Counted from the stretch's first letter, positions 38,218 through 47,642 are shown. The stretch is DNA of 64,000 nucleotides from Serratia marcescens (GCA_015548865.1 JADMXW010000007.1:156358-220357), one strand, 5' to 3'. Notes: a model not told the origin generated them from the sequence alone. Translations and numbers: made by a program.

Positions 38218-39093
38218 TCAGATCTTCGGCTTTTTGATCAGCGACCACTGTATCGACAACACGCTGAGCATCACGATAATCAATCCGGGCAACGCGATTC
38301 CCTGTATGTGTTGCCCGAGGAATACCCATCCCAGCACCACGGCAGTGACAGGGCTCAGCAAGCTCATCGCCGATACCGCAACTGGGGAGAGGCGGCGAAT
38401 GCCGCGAAACCATAGCCCATAGGCCAGCATCGCGCCTGCCACGCACAACCACACATAGCCGCCAATCTGCGTAGCCGTCAGCGTTGGCAGAGGTGGATCG
38501 ACCAGCAACGCCACCGGTAATAAACCTATCCCGCCGAGCAGTAGCTGCCATCCGGTCAGAGCCATCACTGGCATCGAAAGCGACCAGCGCCGTGACAACC
38601 AGGTGCCCAATGCCATGCTGACGGCACCCAGAAACGCTGCGCCAATCCCGATGACGTCTACAGCCGTCTGTGGTGAAAGCAGTAACATTGCCATGCCGAT
38701 AATACCGGTAAAGGCCGCCAGAACGGCTGATATCGGGGAACGTTGCCGGTCAATACCCCAGGCCAGCAGCATCACCAGCAGTGGTTGTATCGCACCGATA
38801 ACGGCGGCCAAACCGCCAGGTAAACGGTCGGCGGCAACAAATAACAATGCCTGAAACGCGCCGATATTGAGTATTCCGGTGATGATGAGCTTCCACCATT
38901 CGTTGCGCAAAGGGAAATGACGACACCATAGCAACAGAGCAAAACCGGCAGGCAGGACACGCAGCAGCGCTGCGATAAAGGGTCTGTCAGGTGGCAGAAA
39001 TTGCGTGGTAACAATATAGGTCGTGCCCCAAATCGTGGGTGCCAGCGCGGTCAGCAGCAGATCGAAAAGGGGATAACGTGACAGAAAGGCCAT
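38218..39093 (-). CDS. EamA-family (DMT) metabolite transporter
   Basis: A 291-residue inner-membrane protein with about ten hydrophobic segments in two EamA repeats; typical features are PTIWGTTYIVTTQFLPPDRP in the first and a second repeat with VSAMSLLSPVTAVVLGW. Members export amino acids, nucleosides or drugs. It ends 11 bases from narP, tail to tail, and its start faces a MarR gene across an 82-base gap with a perfect palindrome, so substrate-induced derepression is likely. The substrate is unknown. Confidence 0.87.
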   Translation of the reverse strand: MAFLSRYPLFDLLLTALAPTIWGTTYIVTTQFLPPDRPFIAALLRVLPAGFALLLWCRHFPLRNEWWKLIITGILNIGAFQALLFVAADRLPGGLAAVIGAIQPLLVMLLAWGIDRQRSPISAVLAAFTGIIGMAMLLLSPQTAVDVIGIGAAFLGAVSMALGTWLSRRWSLSMPVMALTGWQLLLGGIGLLPVALLVDPPLPTLTATQIGGYVWLCVAGAMLAYGLWFRGIRRLSPVAVSAMSLLSPVTAVVLGWVFLGQHIQGIALPGLIIVMLSVLSIQWSLIKKPKI

Positions 39094-39144
39094 GATTTTA
39101 TCTTTGCTTCAAGCTAAATTAGTGAACAAAGTATGCAGTGATAA

Positions 39145-39164
39145 TTATCTTGATATCAAGATAA
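39145..39164. promoter_or_regulatory. Perfect 20-bp palindrome, probable MarR operator
   Basis: TTATCTTGATATCAAGATAA is a perfect palindrome. It ends 11 bases before the MarR start and lies 51 bases from the EamA start. MarR proteins bind palindromes of this size, so it probably controls both genes. Confidence 0.75.
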
Positions 39165-39175
39165 ATGAGTGAGAA

Positions 39176-39682
39176 ATGACAAAAATACATCAGGCGGATG
39201 CCGTTGATCGAATTTTAGAACAGTGGAAGCGTGAACGCCCGGATCTTGATTGCAGCCCAATGGGGCCTATCGGCCGCCTGAAACGTTGTGCGTTGCTGCT
39301 GGAACCGCGTGTCGATGAAGCCTTTGTTAAACATGGGTTGGTGCGCTGGGAATTTGATATGTTAGCCACGTTGCGGCGTGCTGGTGCACCGTTTGTTCTC
39401 TCACCCACACAGCTGTTTTCTACTTTGATGATTACTTCTGGCACCATCACGCATCGTCTGAAAGTGTTGGAAAAACGCGACTTCATTTCGCGGTTACCTA
39501 ATCCGGAGGATGCGCGCAGCATGCTGGTGGCACTGACACCGCAAGGACGCGAGGTGATCGACCGCGCCGTCGAAACCCACATCGAAAACGAGCGGCAGCT
39601 GCTATCTGGGTTATCCGCTGCACAGCGCCAGCAGTTGAACGAGGCGCTGTCCGCCTTGATGCGACTGCTGGAAGAAGATTAA
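39176..39682 (+). CDS. MarR-family transcriptional regulator
   Basis: A 168-residue MarR protein with an extra N-terminal helix (VDRILEQWKRERPDLD). The winged helix is clear at LSPTQLFSTLMITSGTITHRLKVLEKRDFI followed by the wing RLPNPEDARSMLVALT. The N-terminal helix with its Trp and acidic/basic residues resembles the ligand-responsive HucR/UrtR-like branch, but that is a guess from pattern. It is divergent from the EamA exporter and very likely represses it and itself through the palindrome between them. Confidence 0.88.
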   Translation: MTKIHQADAVDRILEQWKRERPDLDCSPMGPIGRLKRCALLLEPRVDEAFVKHGLVRWEFDMLATLRRAGAPFVLSPTQLFSTLMITSGTITHRLKVLEKRDFISRLPNPEDARSMLVALTPQGREVIDRAVETHIENERQLLSGLSAAQRQQLNEALSALMRLLEED

Positions 39683-39721
39683 CCCACGCGCCCCTTTTCC
39701 TGAGCGGTTGTCAGAGAAAAT

Positions 39722-40735
39722 CTAGCGTAAGGTTTTGCGCCGCACGGGAAGCGCATTGAATACCCGTTTGGACGGTGTTCCTGCTGCCGGGGCGATCACC
39801 AGTTCGCACGCGGCTTCCGCCATCTCGGACAAGGGCTGTGCGAAGGTGGTTAAGTCATAGCCCAGCCAGCTGGCCTGTTCGATATCATCAAAGCCAATGA
39901 CACTGATCTCTTCGGGGATGTGCAGGCCGAACTCGTGCCGTGCCGCATCGATAAAACCGCAAGCAATCAGATCGGTAACGCAAAACACCCCATCCGGGCG
40001 CGGCTCTGCGCGTAATAATTCTCGTGCGGCGGCGACGCCCGTCGCGTAGCTGGCACTTCCTGGTCGGGTTAGCATGACGTTAATATCGCGTTCGGCAGCC
40101 GCATCGAGAAAGCGCGTTTCACGGATCACCATGCTGGGGGAACGTGCCGATGACGACACCAACGCAATCCGCTGACACCCGGCATTGAGCAGCAAGTTTA
40201 ACGCATCGCTCATTGTCGAACGGTAGTCAATCTCGATATTGTCCGCGCCCTCAAACTGCCCCATGCGGTTAATCAAAATGACCTGTTGTCCACTTTGCAG
40301 ACAGGTTTCAATCAGTGCACCCGGCGGTTTACCTGACAATACGATCGTTGCCGTCGAGCGGTAATTCAGGGTTTGTTGTAGAGCGTTCCTGACGCTCTCT
40401 TCACCATCGTCAGTGTTGATCACCATCACCGCGCGTCCGGCGTTGTTCAGGCAACGGGTCAGGTGTTCCAGCAGACTGGCCTGATAAGGCGAGGCCAGAT
40501 TACCCCCGAGAATACACACCGGGCGACAGGCCTCTTTGGAGAGGCCGCGTGCCAGGTGGTTGACGTGGTAGTTAAGCGCTTGTGCGGCAGCAAGAACCTT
40601 GCGTCGAGTCTCCGCCGAGACGCTGCTGCCCGGTGTGAACGTGCGCGATACCGCTGAGCGTGACACGCCAGCCAATTGCGCGACTTCGGCGGCGCTGGCA
40701 AACCCGGTACTCTTGATGTGGCTGCTCTCACTCAT
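39722..40735 (-). CDS. LacI-family transcriptional regulator
   Basis: A 337-residue LacI/GalR repressor: helix-turn-helix and hinge at AAEVAQLAGVSRSAVSRTF through VLAAAQALNYHVNHLARGL (about 12-60), then a periplasmic-binding-protein-like effector domain ending with LPVRRKTLR. The start MSESSHIK overlaps the stop of the phosphatase gene by eight bases, making it the last gene of the ABC importer operon. A perfect dyad in front of the operon at 46332-46349 may be its operator. The effector is probably a sugar or sugar phosphate. Confidence 0.9.
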   Translation of the reverse strand: MSESSHIKSTGFASAAEVAQLAGVSRSAVSRTFTPGSSVSAETRRKVLAAAQALNYHVNHLARGLSKEACRPVCILGGNLASPYQASLLEHLTRCLNNAGRAVMVINTDDGEESVRNALQQTLNYRSTATIVLSGKPPGALIETCLQSGQQVILINRMGQFEGADNIEIDYRSTMSDALNLLLNAGCQRIALVSSSARSPSMVIRETRFLDAAAERDINVMLTRPGSASYATGVAAARELLRAEPRPDGVFCVTDLIACGFIDAARHEFGLHIPEEISVIGFDDIEQASWLGYDLTTFAQPLSEMAEAACELVIAPAAGTPSKRVFNALPVRRKTLR

Positions 40736-42182
40736 TATGCCATTCCGTTGCAATCAATGCTTTTTCACGCAGGATGGCATGTTCAGCAAGACGCGTCAGC
40801 GATGGCTTTGGCGTTTCAAACCATTCATCCGGGTGTAACTGACGTTTCTCTCGAATCAGCGCAATCGCATCGTCAAGGGTTGGATAACGTTCAGGGCATT
40901 CAAGGTGCATAAACAGGGCGACCAGCGCCACAGAGCGACTGCGCCCGCCGCGACAGTTGACCAGAATATTGCCACGCTTGCGGTTTCGGTAGGACGGCTT
41001 ATCGGGGATTTGCTGTAATAATGCGGATCGCATCAAATGATAGCCCGCGTGCAGCATCTCCGGTGCATTGCCTTCGCCGTCAATCAGCCCGAGTTTGTAA
41101 TAACGTACTGGCCCGGCACCGTGAGAAAGCAGGTGAGCATCAGGTGCGTTTTCTTGTGTGATAACCCAATCGATATCGAGGTTCACCGCGCAATTAATCA
41201 CGATGCCGATATCATGCTCTGCCAGCAGCGCTGCGTCACAGACGCCGCTGGCACCGCCGATATAGATATCCATGCCCCAGCCGGGAAAGTTCTCGGTAAT
41301 CAGACTGATGGGCGGACGTGGGTACACCGGCGTGGATAGAGAAACTGGCGCAGGCGTGACCACCTCGGTTGCCAATGGTATGCTGGCGGCACGCGCCAAC
41401 GCGGTGGCAACGCCCGGTGCCGCAGCCAGTACCGGCAAGCCGTTATACAGGCCGGTGGCATCCTGAGGGATGATGCCAGTTTGTCCTCCTGCTTCGCGTA
41501 CCAGCAGTAATCCGGCCAGACAGTCCCAGGCATTCATATGGATTTCCACGTAGCCATCAGTACGGCCTTCCGCGACCCACGCCAGCGCCAGCGCGCCCGA
41601 TCCGCCACGACGTATGCTGGCCCCCAGATTGAGTATGGCAGCCATCACGTCCAGATAGCGGCGCTGGCTGTGACGTGCAGACCACCCCAGTTCAAAAGAG
41701 GCCAACTGCGTGTCTGCGATAGCGGTACAGCGCAGCGGTTGGTCATTTTTCAGCGCGTAATGCCCACGGCGTGCCAGATAGAGTTCCTGACTGACCGGGT
41801 TATAGATGGCACCAAGTTCCGTGATGCCACGATAAACCCAGGCGATGCACACACAAAAATGGGCGATACCACGAGCAAAGTTGGCCGTTCCATCAATGGG
41901 GTCGACAACCCACAAACTCGCTGTATTGGCAGGTTGTCGGGCAGACTCTTCACCCAAAATCAGATCACTGGGAAAGGATTCGCCAATTTCTCGTAAAATC
42001 AGAGCTTCCACCAACGTGTCTGCTTCGGTCAGGATATCCTGATGGCCCTTGAGTTCATATTCTCCCGCCTTGCGCGAACGAAAATAGCGCAGGGCGGTAT
42101 CGCCAGCGTCCAGAATGATGCGTTTTAATGCCGCTTCGCGCTGCTCAATATCGATGTTCGTCAACGTAATCTGCCTGTTCAA
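40728..42182 (-). CDS. Inositol monophosphatase-like / dual-specificity phosphatase fusion protein
   Basis: A 484-residue protein joining two phosphatase types. Residues about 10-265 are an inositol-monophosphatase-family domain with metal ligands in LGEESA (78-79), WVVDPIDGTANF (Asp94, Asp97) and NAWDCLAG (Asp220). A Pro-rich linker (about 275-292) follows. Residues about 292-455 form a dual-specificity/tyrosine-phosphatase-like domain whose CX5R loop is VNCRGGRSRS (Cys410 to Arg416), with a plausible acid Asp368. No signal peptide is seen, so it is cytoplasmic. Encoded between an ABC importer and a LacI regulator, it probably dephosphorylates the imported compound. Confidence 0.85.
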   Translation of the reverse strand: MNRQITLTNIDIEQREAALKRIILDAGDTALRYFRSRKAGEYELKGHQDILTEADTLVEALILREIGESFPSDLILGEESARQPANTASLWVVDPIDGTANFARGIAHFCVCIAWVYRGITELGAIYNPVSQELYLARRGHYALKNDQPLRCTAIADTQLASFELGWSARHSQRRYLDVMAAILNLGASIRRGGSGALALAWVAEGRTDGYVEIHMNAWDCLAGLLLVREAGGQTGIIPQDATGLYNGLPVLAAAPGVATALARAASIPLATEVVTPAPVSLSTPVYPRPPISLITENFPGWGMDIYIGGASGVCDAALLAEHDIGIVINCAVNLDIDWVITQENAPDAHLLSHGAGPVRYYKLGLIDGEGNAPEMLHAGYHLMRSALLQQIPDKPSYRNRKRGNILVNCRGGRSRSVALVALFMHLECPERYPTLDDAIALIREKRQLHPDEWFETPKPSLTRLAEHAILREKALIATEWHNE

Positions 42183-42222
42183 AAGTGAAGATGGGTAATG
42201 TCATGGTTGTGACGGTATAACA

Positions 42223-43326
42223 CTATTTCTTGTAGTTCAGGCTCCAGATATCCTGCCAATCCTGGCGACTTTTCCAGTCCTCTTTAGCCGTTACCGTCAG
42301 GTACTCCATTAATTCTGAGCGGTATTTTCCGATCCCAGAAGGTTCGTCGGTGGGCAGTGAGACGGTCTGATTGGTGGACATTTTGCCATCTACGCTCTGC
42401 GGCTCAATCCCTTCTGCGGTCAGTAGATAGTGAATAAACAGCTTTGCAGCGTTAGGACTGTGGCTACCGGTGGCGATGACGCCGAGACTGGGATAATTCC
42501 AGCCGATAAACGGTTTAAGTCCGTTACATAAACCCAGCTTCATTCCTTGTTTGTTATCACGGAATTTTGCGGTTGAAACCAGACCAACAAAATCGGCGCT
42601 TCCATCCGGCGCGCCAATCGCAGAGGCTGCGTCATTATCAGAGTGGGTGAGCAACACGCTGTTTCCTGCCAGTGCTTTGACAAACGCCGCCGTGGCAGAT
42701 TTCTCGCTGGTTTGCAGCGGCTTACCGAATTCCTGTTGATACGCATCGCGAATTTGCTGATCGTAGTGCGTTTCCATCTGGCTGAACCAATCTGTGTAAG
42801 CGGGTTTGCCCGTTGGGTCTTGCATGGCAACCTTTCCCTGCCACTCGGGCTGGGTGAGCTGCCAGATATTGGTGACTGGGCAGGTGGTATGACGCGCGGT
42901 ATTGTAGGCAAAAACGTTAGGAGCCAGCACCACTGTTAACGGGTCTTGATAACGGCCGGCGATATTGCCTTTCATGTCATCTGGAACCCAGCTTTGAACA
43001 TAGTTTTTACTGAGCAACTGCATCATTGCCGCAGGGGTATCTTCCACGATGGCAACATCCGCCCTGACGTTTTTGGCTTGCGCTTCGCGACTGATAATTT
43101 CAATGATCTGCGGTGCGTCGGCTTTTACACCGGTGGCTTTGAGCCCATACTTTTCGCTAAAGGCTTTAGCCTGTTGCACGATTTTGCCGGTTGACGCATA
43201 TACGGTGATCGGTTGCTCTTTTTGCGCGGCAGCGATCAGCGTTTGTAGATCGGCTGTTTCAGCCTGGGTTAACGGGCTGCTTAGCAAAGTACTGGCGACC
43301 AACAGTGCAGTAAATGTGCGCTTCAT
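42223..43326 (-). CDS. ABC importer periplasmic binding protein (AfuA/FbpA-like)
   Basis: A 367-residue binding protein with a signal peptide cut near TQAE (about 23). The mature part belongs to the group often annotated as iron(III) or aminoethylphosphonate binding proteins (ITVYASTGKIVQQAKAFSEKYG near the start, GKVAMQDPTGKPAYTDWF in the middle). The typical tyrosine pair of FbpA ferric ligands is not evident. Hexose-phosphate binding by AfuA is a better model given the phosphatase in the operon. AGGAG five bases upstream favours the second of two adjacent ATGs. Confidence 0.85.
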   Translation of the reverse strand: MKRTFTALLVASTLLSSPLTQAETADLQTLIAAAQKEQPITVYASTGKIVQQAKAFSEKYGLKATGVKADAPQIIEIISREAQAKNVRADVAIVEDTPAAMMQLLSKNYVQSWVPDDMKGNIAGRYQDPLTVVLAPNVFAYNTARHTTCPVTNIWQLTQPEWQGKVAMQDPTGKPAYTDWFSQMETHYDQQIRDAYQQEFGKPLQTSEKSATAAFVKALAGNSVLLTHSDNDAASAIGAPDGSADFVGLVSTAKFRDNKQGMKLGLCNGLKPFIGWNYPSLGVIATGSHSPNAAKLFIHYLLTAEGIEPQSVDGKMSTNQTVSLPTDEPSGIGKYRSELMEYLTVTAKEDWKSRQDWQDIWSLNYKK

Positions 43327-43338
43327 CATGACTCCTGG

Positions 43339-44439
43339 TTAAGTAGTGGGGTTTTCCTGGGCGGCTATTTCGTGGCGTAGCCCATGGCGATTAAAAAAGT
43401 GCAGAGAGTGGGAAGGCAGTTGGCAAAACACGTGTTGATGGGGCTGCCAGCGTGGCCGTAACTGCGTTGAGTGAAACAGGCGATCGTTGCCGGTGACCAG
43501 CTCGATAATCCAACTGCCGCCCGTAGGCATAATGTTATCTATCGTCATGGCAATGCCGTCACTGCCCGCGTCAGCGCTGAGAACGATCTCTTCGGGCCGG
43601 ATGCCACAGATCTCAGTATGCTCGCAGTCGTGCAGAGGAAAACGCTGATGAAGATGTTGCGCCAGATGGCTAAACGGCGAGTGTAACGGAATCATATTGA
43701 GCTTGGGCGTGCCAATAAATTCAGCAACGAAACGGTTAGCGGGTGCGGCATAGATTTGATCTGGCGTGCCGACCTGTTGCATCTGCCCTGCGCTCATCAC
43801 CGCAATGGTGGTTGCGAGGGTCATCGCCTCCCACTGATCGTGACTTACGAACACGATGGTGGTGCCAAAGGTCTCGTGTAAGCGGCGTAATTCGGCACGC
43901 ATTTCCAGACGTAACGTAGCGTCCAGATTAGAGAGCGGCTCATCGAGCAACAGCACACCGGGGTTAACCGCTAGCATTCGTGCGAGGGCAACGCGCTGCT
44001 GCTGGCCGCCGGAGAGTTGTGCTGGATAACGCTTGGCATAATCCGCGATGCGCAATTTCTCCATCACATCCTGACAGCGTGCGATCCGCGTCGGTGCTGA
44101 GACTTTTTGTAAACGCAGACCAAAATCGACATTCTGTTCGACCGTCATATGGGGCCAGAGCGCGTAGCTCTGAAACACCAAGCCGATGCCGCGTTTCTCG
44201 GGCGGGACATAAATGCCCTGTGTGACGGAATCGACGACGTTGTCACCGATGACAATTTCTCCACCACTGGCATGCTCGATGCCGGCAATCATGCGCAAAA
44301 TCGTGGTCTTGCCGCAGCCAGAGGGCCCGAGTAAGCACATGAATTCGCCATCGTTGACGGTTAAGCTGATGTTGTTTACTGCCGGAATATCGCTGCCGGC
44401 GTAAGTTTTGGTGAGATGGGACAACTGGATTGAAGGCAT
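43339..44439 (-). CDS. ABC importer ATPase
   Basis: A 366-residue ATPase of the PotA/FbpC/AfuC group: Walker A LGPSGCGKTT (about 38-47), Q-loop VFQSYALWPH, signature LSGGQQQRVALARM, Walker B LLLDEPLSNLD, switch His in VSHDQWEA, and a C-terminal TOBE-like domain (about 245-350, with ICGIRPEEI). It energises uptake through the fused permease immediately upstream, from which it is separated by one base. Confidence 0.93.
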   Translation of the reverse strand: MPSIQLSHLTKTYAGSDIPAVNNISLTVNDGEFMCLLGPSGCGKTTILRMIAGIEHASGGEIVIGDNVVDSVTQGIYVPPEKRGIGLVFQSYALWPHMTVEQNVDFGLRLQKVSAPTRIARCQDVMEKLRIADYAKRYPAQLSGGQQQRVALARMLAVNPGVLLLDEPLSNLDATLRLEMRAELRRLHETFGTTIVFVSHDQWEAMTLATTIAVMSAGQMQQVGTPDQIYAAPANRFVAEFIGTPKLNMIPLHSPFSHLAQHLHQRFPLHDCEHTEICGIRPEEIVLSADAGSDGIAMTIDNIMPTGGSWIIELVTGNDRLFHSTQLRPRWQPHQHVFCQLPSHSLHFFNRHGLRHEIAAQENPTT

Positions 44440-44440
44440 G

Positions 44441-46264
44441 TTAGTTCTCCAGCGCGTCAGCCAGGCCGGTACCGGTGATCTTCTGGATCATCACCGTGCC
44501 CGCCCATGAAATCAGCGCAATCATCAGTACTACTGCGTTTGCCGCCTGCTGGTAGTTGTAGTCAATCAAACGCAGGGAATAGGTTGTCAGAACGTCCGTT
44601 GCGGGGGTGGCGAGAATGACAAACAGACTCACGCCCTTGATGCCGGAGATAAAGGGCAGCAGGATGCCTGTTGCCAGTGGACCCGCTTGAATAGGAATCA
44701 CGATGCGGCGCAAGCGCGCCAACCAACCGGCACCCGCAATCTGTGCCGCTTCTTCGGCCTCTTTCCCGAGTTGGGTCATCGCGGCAATGCCAGAGCGACT
44801 GGCATAGGGCATTTTTTCTGCGATCAGCGCCAGAATTAAGATCAGGGGCGTGCCGTACAGCGCCGGAATTGGCCCTCTTGCTACCGCAAAGAGAGAAAGA
44901 AACGCGGCGGCAAAGGCAATGCCAGGAACCAGATAAGGCAGAAATGTCAATTGACGCAGACAGGCGGCAATCCAACGGAAGTGGCAGCGCATTACTGCAT
45001 AGCCCACCAGCAGACCGAGTACACCACAGGTAACAGCGGCAGAACCGACGATAAGCAAGGTATTTCCCACCGTGCGCCAAAATTCGGGCGTCAGCAGTAT
45101 GCCGTTATGCAATGCAACTGTATCGAGGTTATGACCAATCCAGTAGGCCAGCGTGAAATTATCTGCAGTGAAGCGTCCGGGCAGCAGCATCACCGTAGAA
45201 AGAAATAGCGTCAGCAGAGGGATGGCGACCCCTAATAATACAAAGGTAAGCGGTATGGCGGCGGCCAAAACACGCCAACGCCCGAGCGAGAGACGGCGTT
45301 CCATTACCCCTTTGCCGCCGACAGTGACAAAGCGTTTCGCTTCGCGCAGCATTTTCATATCCAGCAGCAAGGTGATCATGCCCATCAGCATAATGACGGT
45401 TGCAATAACAGCGGCGACGCCAGACTGCCGGGTACTGATGGCCCGATAGAGACTGGTCGATAACGTATCAAAATGGACTGGCAGACCGAGAATATAGGGC
45501 AGGGCAAACTCGCCGATGCAGTCGGCAAAAATCAGCAACGAGGCAGATAACAGTGCAGGACGCACCAGTGGGATAATGATTTTGAACGCAATTATATTGC
45601 GTGAAGCGCCAAGCACACGGGCACACTCTTCCATCTGGCTGTCTATGCGTTTCAGGGCATTCCCGACAATGAGGATAACCAGAGGCGCGTAATGCAGTGT
45701 CATGATCACCACAATAGGAAAGTAACCGTAGGCCATCCAGTTTGGCGTCTGGATCCCCATCGCTTCGAGCCAGCCGGGCTGACCGCCAATGGCATGGTTC
45801 TTAAACAGGGTGGTCCAGGCGAGCGCGAAGGTCCAGGAAGGGAGCATAAACGGCACGATGAGCAAAGTGGCGAACCCTTTCCGCCCTGCGACATTGGTGC
45901 GGTGGATAAGCCAGGCGAGCGCGATGCCCACCACCAGCGCACCCACGACGGTGCTCAGTGCCACAGCCAGCGTGTTCAGTAACGGCGTCCACAGGAGCAG
46001 GTCGGACATTCTTGAGGCCAATGTACGCAGCAGGTAGTAGGCGGTGAATGCACCCTCCATAGCATCAGTACGGGCTTCATCGCCGCTTTGCACCAGCGCT
46101 GCGTTCAGCAAAACAGAAAACACTGGTGCCAGGATTATCCCGCTAAACAGCATCAGCAGCAGCGCGCCCAGTAAGTTGGCAGGCTCGTGGCTGGCGATAG
46201 ACAATGCGTGGCGCATCTTTGGCCACGCGATTTTTCGGTGGCGGATTTCGGCTTGGTAAGACAC
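44441..46264 (-). CDS. ABC importer fused double permease
   Basis: A 607-residue membrane protein with two consecutive permease halves of about six segments each; the EAA-type loops are visible (EECARVLGASRNIIAFKIIIP and EEAAQIAGAGWLARLRRIVIP). Fused permeases of this length are typical of the FbpB/AfuB group. I start at a GTG (VSYQAEIRH) with AGGGG eight bases upstream; MRHALSIA at 46216 is the alternative. The longer open frame starts inside the dyad at 46332-46349 and is unlikely. It is first in the operon. Confidence 0.9.
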   Translation of the reverse strand: MSYQAEIRHRKIAWPKMRHALSIASHEPANLLGALLLMLFSGIILAPVFSVLLNAALVQSGDEARTDAMEGAFTAYYLLRTLASRMSDLLLWTPLLNTLAVALSTVVGALVVGIALAWLIHRTNVAGRKGFATLLIVPFMLPSWTFALAWTTLFKNHAIGGQPGWLEAMGIQTPNWMAYGYFPIVVIMTLHYAPLVILIVGNALKRIDSQMEECARVLGASRNIIAFKIIIPLVRPALLSASLLIFADCIGEFALPYILGLPVHFDTLSTSLYRAISTRQSGVAAVIATVIMLMGMITLLLDMKMLREAKRFVTVGGKGVMERRLSLGRWRVLAAAIPLTFVLLGVAIPLLTLFLSTVMLLPGRFTADNFTLAYWIGHNLDTVALHNGILLTPEFWRTVGNTLLIVGSAAVTCGVLGLLVGYAVMRCHFRWIAACLRQLTFLPYLVPGIAFAAAFLSLFAVARGPIPALYGTPLILILALIAEKMPYASRSGIAAMTQLGKEAEEAAQIAGAGWLARLRRIVIPIQAGPLATGILLPFISGIKGVSLFVILATPATDVLTTYSLRLIDYNYQQAANAVVLMIALISWAGTVMIQKITGTGLADALEN

Positions 46265-46331
46265 GGGTTTACCCCTGGCTGTTGAATACAGGCAGGAATA
46301 TAACGAGGCAATGTTACAGTTTTTCGAGTTA

Positions 46332-46349
46332 TTTGCACCTATGTGCAAA
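46332..46349. promoter_or_regulatory. Perfect dyad, probable LacI-type operator of the ABC operon
   Basis: TTTGCAC, four bases, GTGCAAA: a perfect 7-bp inverted repeat 68 bases before the permease start. Its size and symmetry suit the operon's own LacI-family regulator. Confidence 0.55.
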
Positions 46350-46525
46350 ACATGTTTTCAGTGTCTCACCGTCAATCTCAGGGGAGTAATGGGCTTTTCT
46401 TCTTGGATTTTTTTCGCTGGCTTTTCTGTGTGTTGAAAATGGATGGGTATATCGCAATTAAAACGGTACATGAAGTGGCATTAATGCGCTCAATGTGTTG
46501 CGTATTATCGATTGGCAATACGGTA

Positions 46526-46704
<179 letters not shown>

Positions 46705-46741
46705 TAAGAATGGTTGCTATATAATAAACTTATCAGGTCTG

Positions 46742-47527
46742 TTAGATTGATTCTGCGGGTTTATAAAACAGATTTAATTCGTTAATAATACACTCCGGTT
46801 CCTCATTAAGGGGCATATTGTTCATATCCAAAACGCCCTCATTTTTTTGTGGGTTATCAACCTGCAAGTTTGCAAACAGTGGTGTGAGATCTTCTTGCTC
46901 TTCCCCTTGCGTTGCAACCAGCTCGAACGTTTTATTTTTTGCTGCTTCATTGGTCAATGCAGTGACCAATACACGGGCGATTTGTGCCCGGGATATTACG
47001 CCATCCTCTGGTGTGCCTGAATGGCGTCGGTCGCCCTGAAGCATGACGAGGTTGTGTTCATCGTTATTATTGTAATCAAACCACCCTGGCCTGACGATGG
47101 TGTAAGGGTGACCGCTTGCCCTGACCAGACGCTCTGCACGCCTTTTCCAGTCGTGAACTTCTGTACGTTGATTCCATGTGCTAAGCCGTTCTGTGACGCC
47201 GATCGTTGTCATGAGGGCGATGCGTACGTGAGTGCCTTTAATTATTTTCAGGATATTACGCACACCGCCATAATCTATCGCTCTGGCACCAATACGCCCC
47301 TGACCATCAGAACCCAACGTAAAAATAACGGCATCAATATCTTTCGCAACGTCAGCTAATGTCTCGGGCATGGAAACGTCGCCGTAGAAAACCTCTACGC
47401 CACGAGGCAGAAGTTTTACTTTACGCTGATTTCTGACCAGCGCTCTGGGTTGATGGCCCATTTCAATTATCGCGTTCAAGACATGAAGACCGACACTTCC
47501 TGTCGCTCCGGCAACGAGTATTCTCAT
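46742..47527 (-). CDS. NmrA-like atypical short-chain dehydrogenase (NAD(P)-binding)
   Basis: A 261-residue Rossmann protein beginning MRILVAGATGSVGLHV with the GxxGxxG nucleotide motif of atypical SDR/NmrA-like proteins. ALVRNQRKVKLLP after the second strand suggests NADP preference. The rest (AVIFTLGSD, TIVRPGWFDY) matches the family known as SDR_a5 or NAD(P)H-binding. It could be a quinone or ketone reductase or a redox sensor. AAGG eight bases upstream supports the start; the longer open frame begins inside repeat copy 3. It is divergent from a LysR gene, the usual arrangement for regulator and target. Confidence 0.85.
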   Translation of the reverse strand: MRILVAGATGSVGLHVLNAIIEMGHQPRALVRNQRKVKLLPRGVEVFYGDVSMPETLADVAKDIDAVIFTLGSDGQGRIGARAIDYGGVRNILKIIKGTHVRIALMTTIGVTERLSTWNQRTEVHDWKRRAERLVRASGHPYTIVRPGWFDYNNNDEHNLVMLQGDRRHSGTPEDGVISRAQIARVLVTALTNEAAKNKTFELVATQGEEQEDLTPLFANLQVDNPQKNEGVLDMNNMPLNEEPECIINELNLFYKPAESI

Positions 47528-47562
47528 GATAAGACCTTCTGTTAACTCAGGCATATGTTTGA

Positions 47563-47642
47563 TATACCTGTCATACTTCACGTCGCAAGTATTGTTCAAT
47601 ACGTTAACGTTTCATCCTGCAACTCAAATTATTTAGAGCATA
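47563..47642. repeat. MITE-like interspersed repeat, short copy 3
   Basis: An 80-base copy from TATACCTGTCATACTTCA to CAAATTATTTAGAGCATA with most of the interior missing. It lies in the divergent promoter region between the NmrA-like and LysR genes. Confidence 0.75.
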
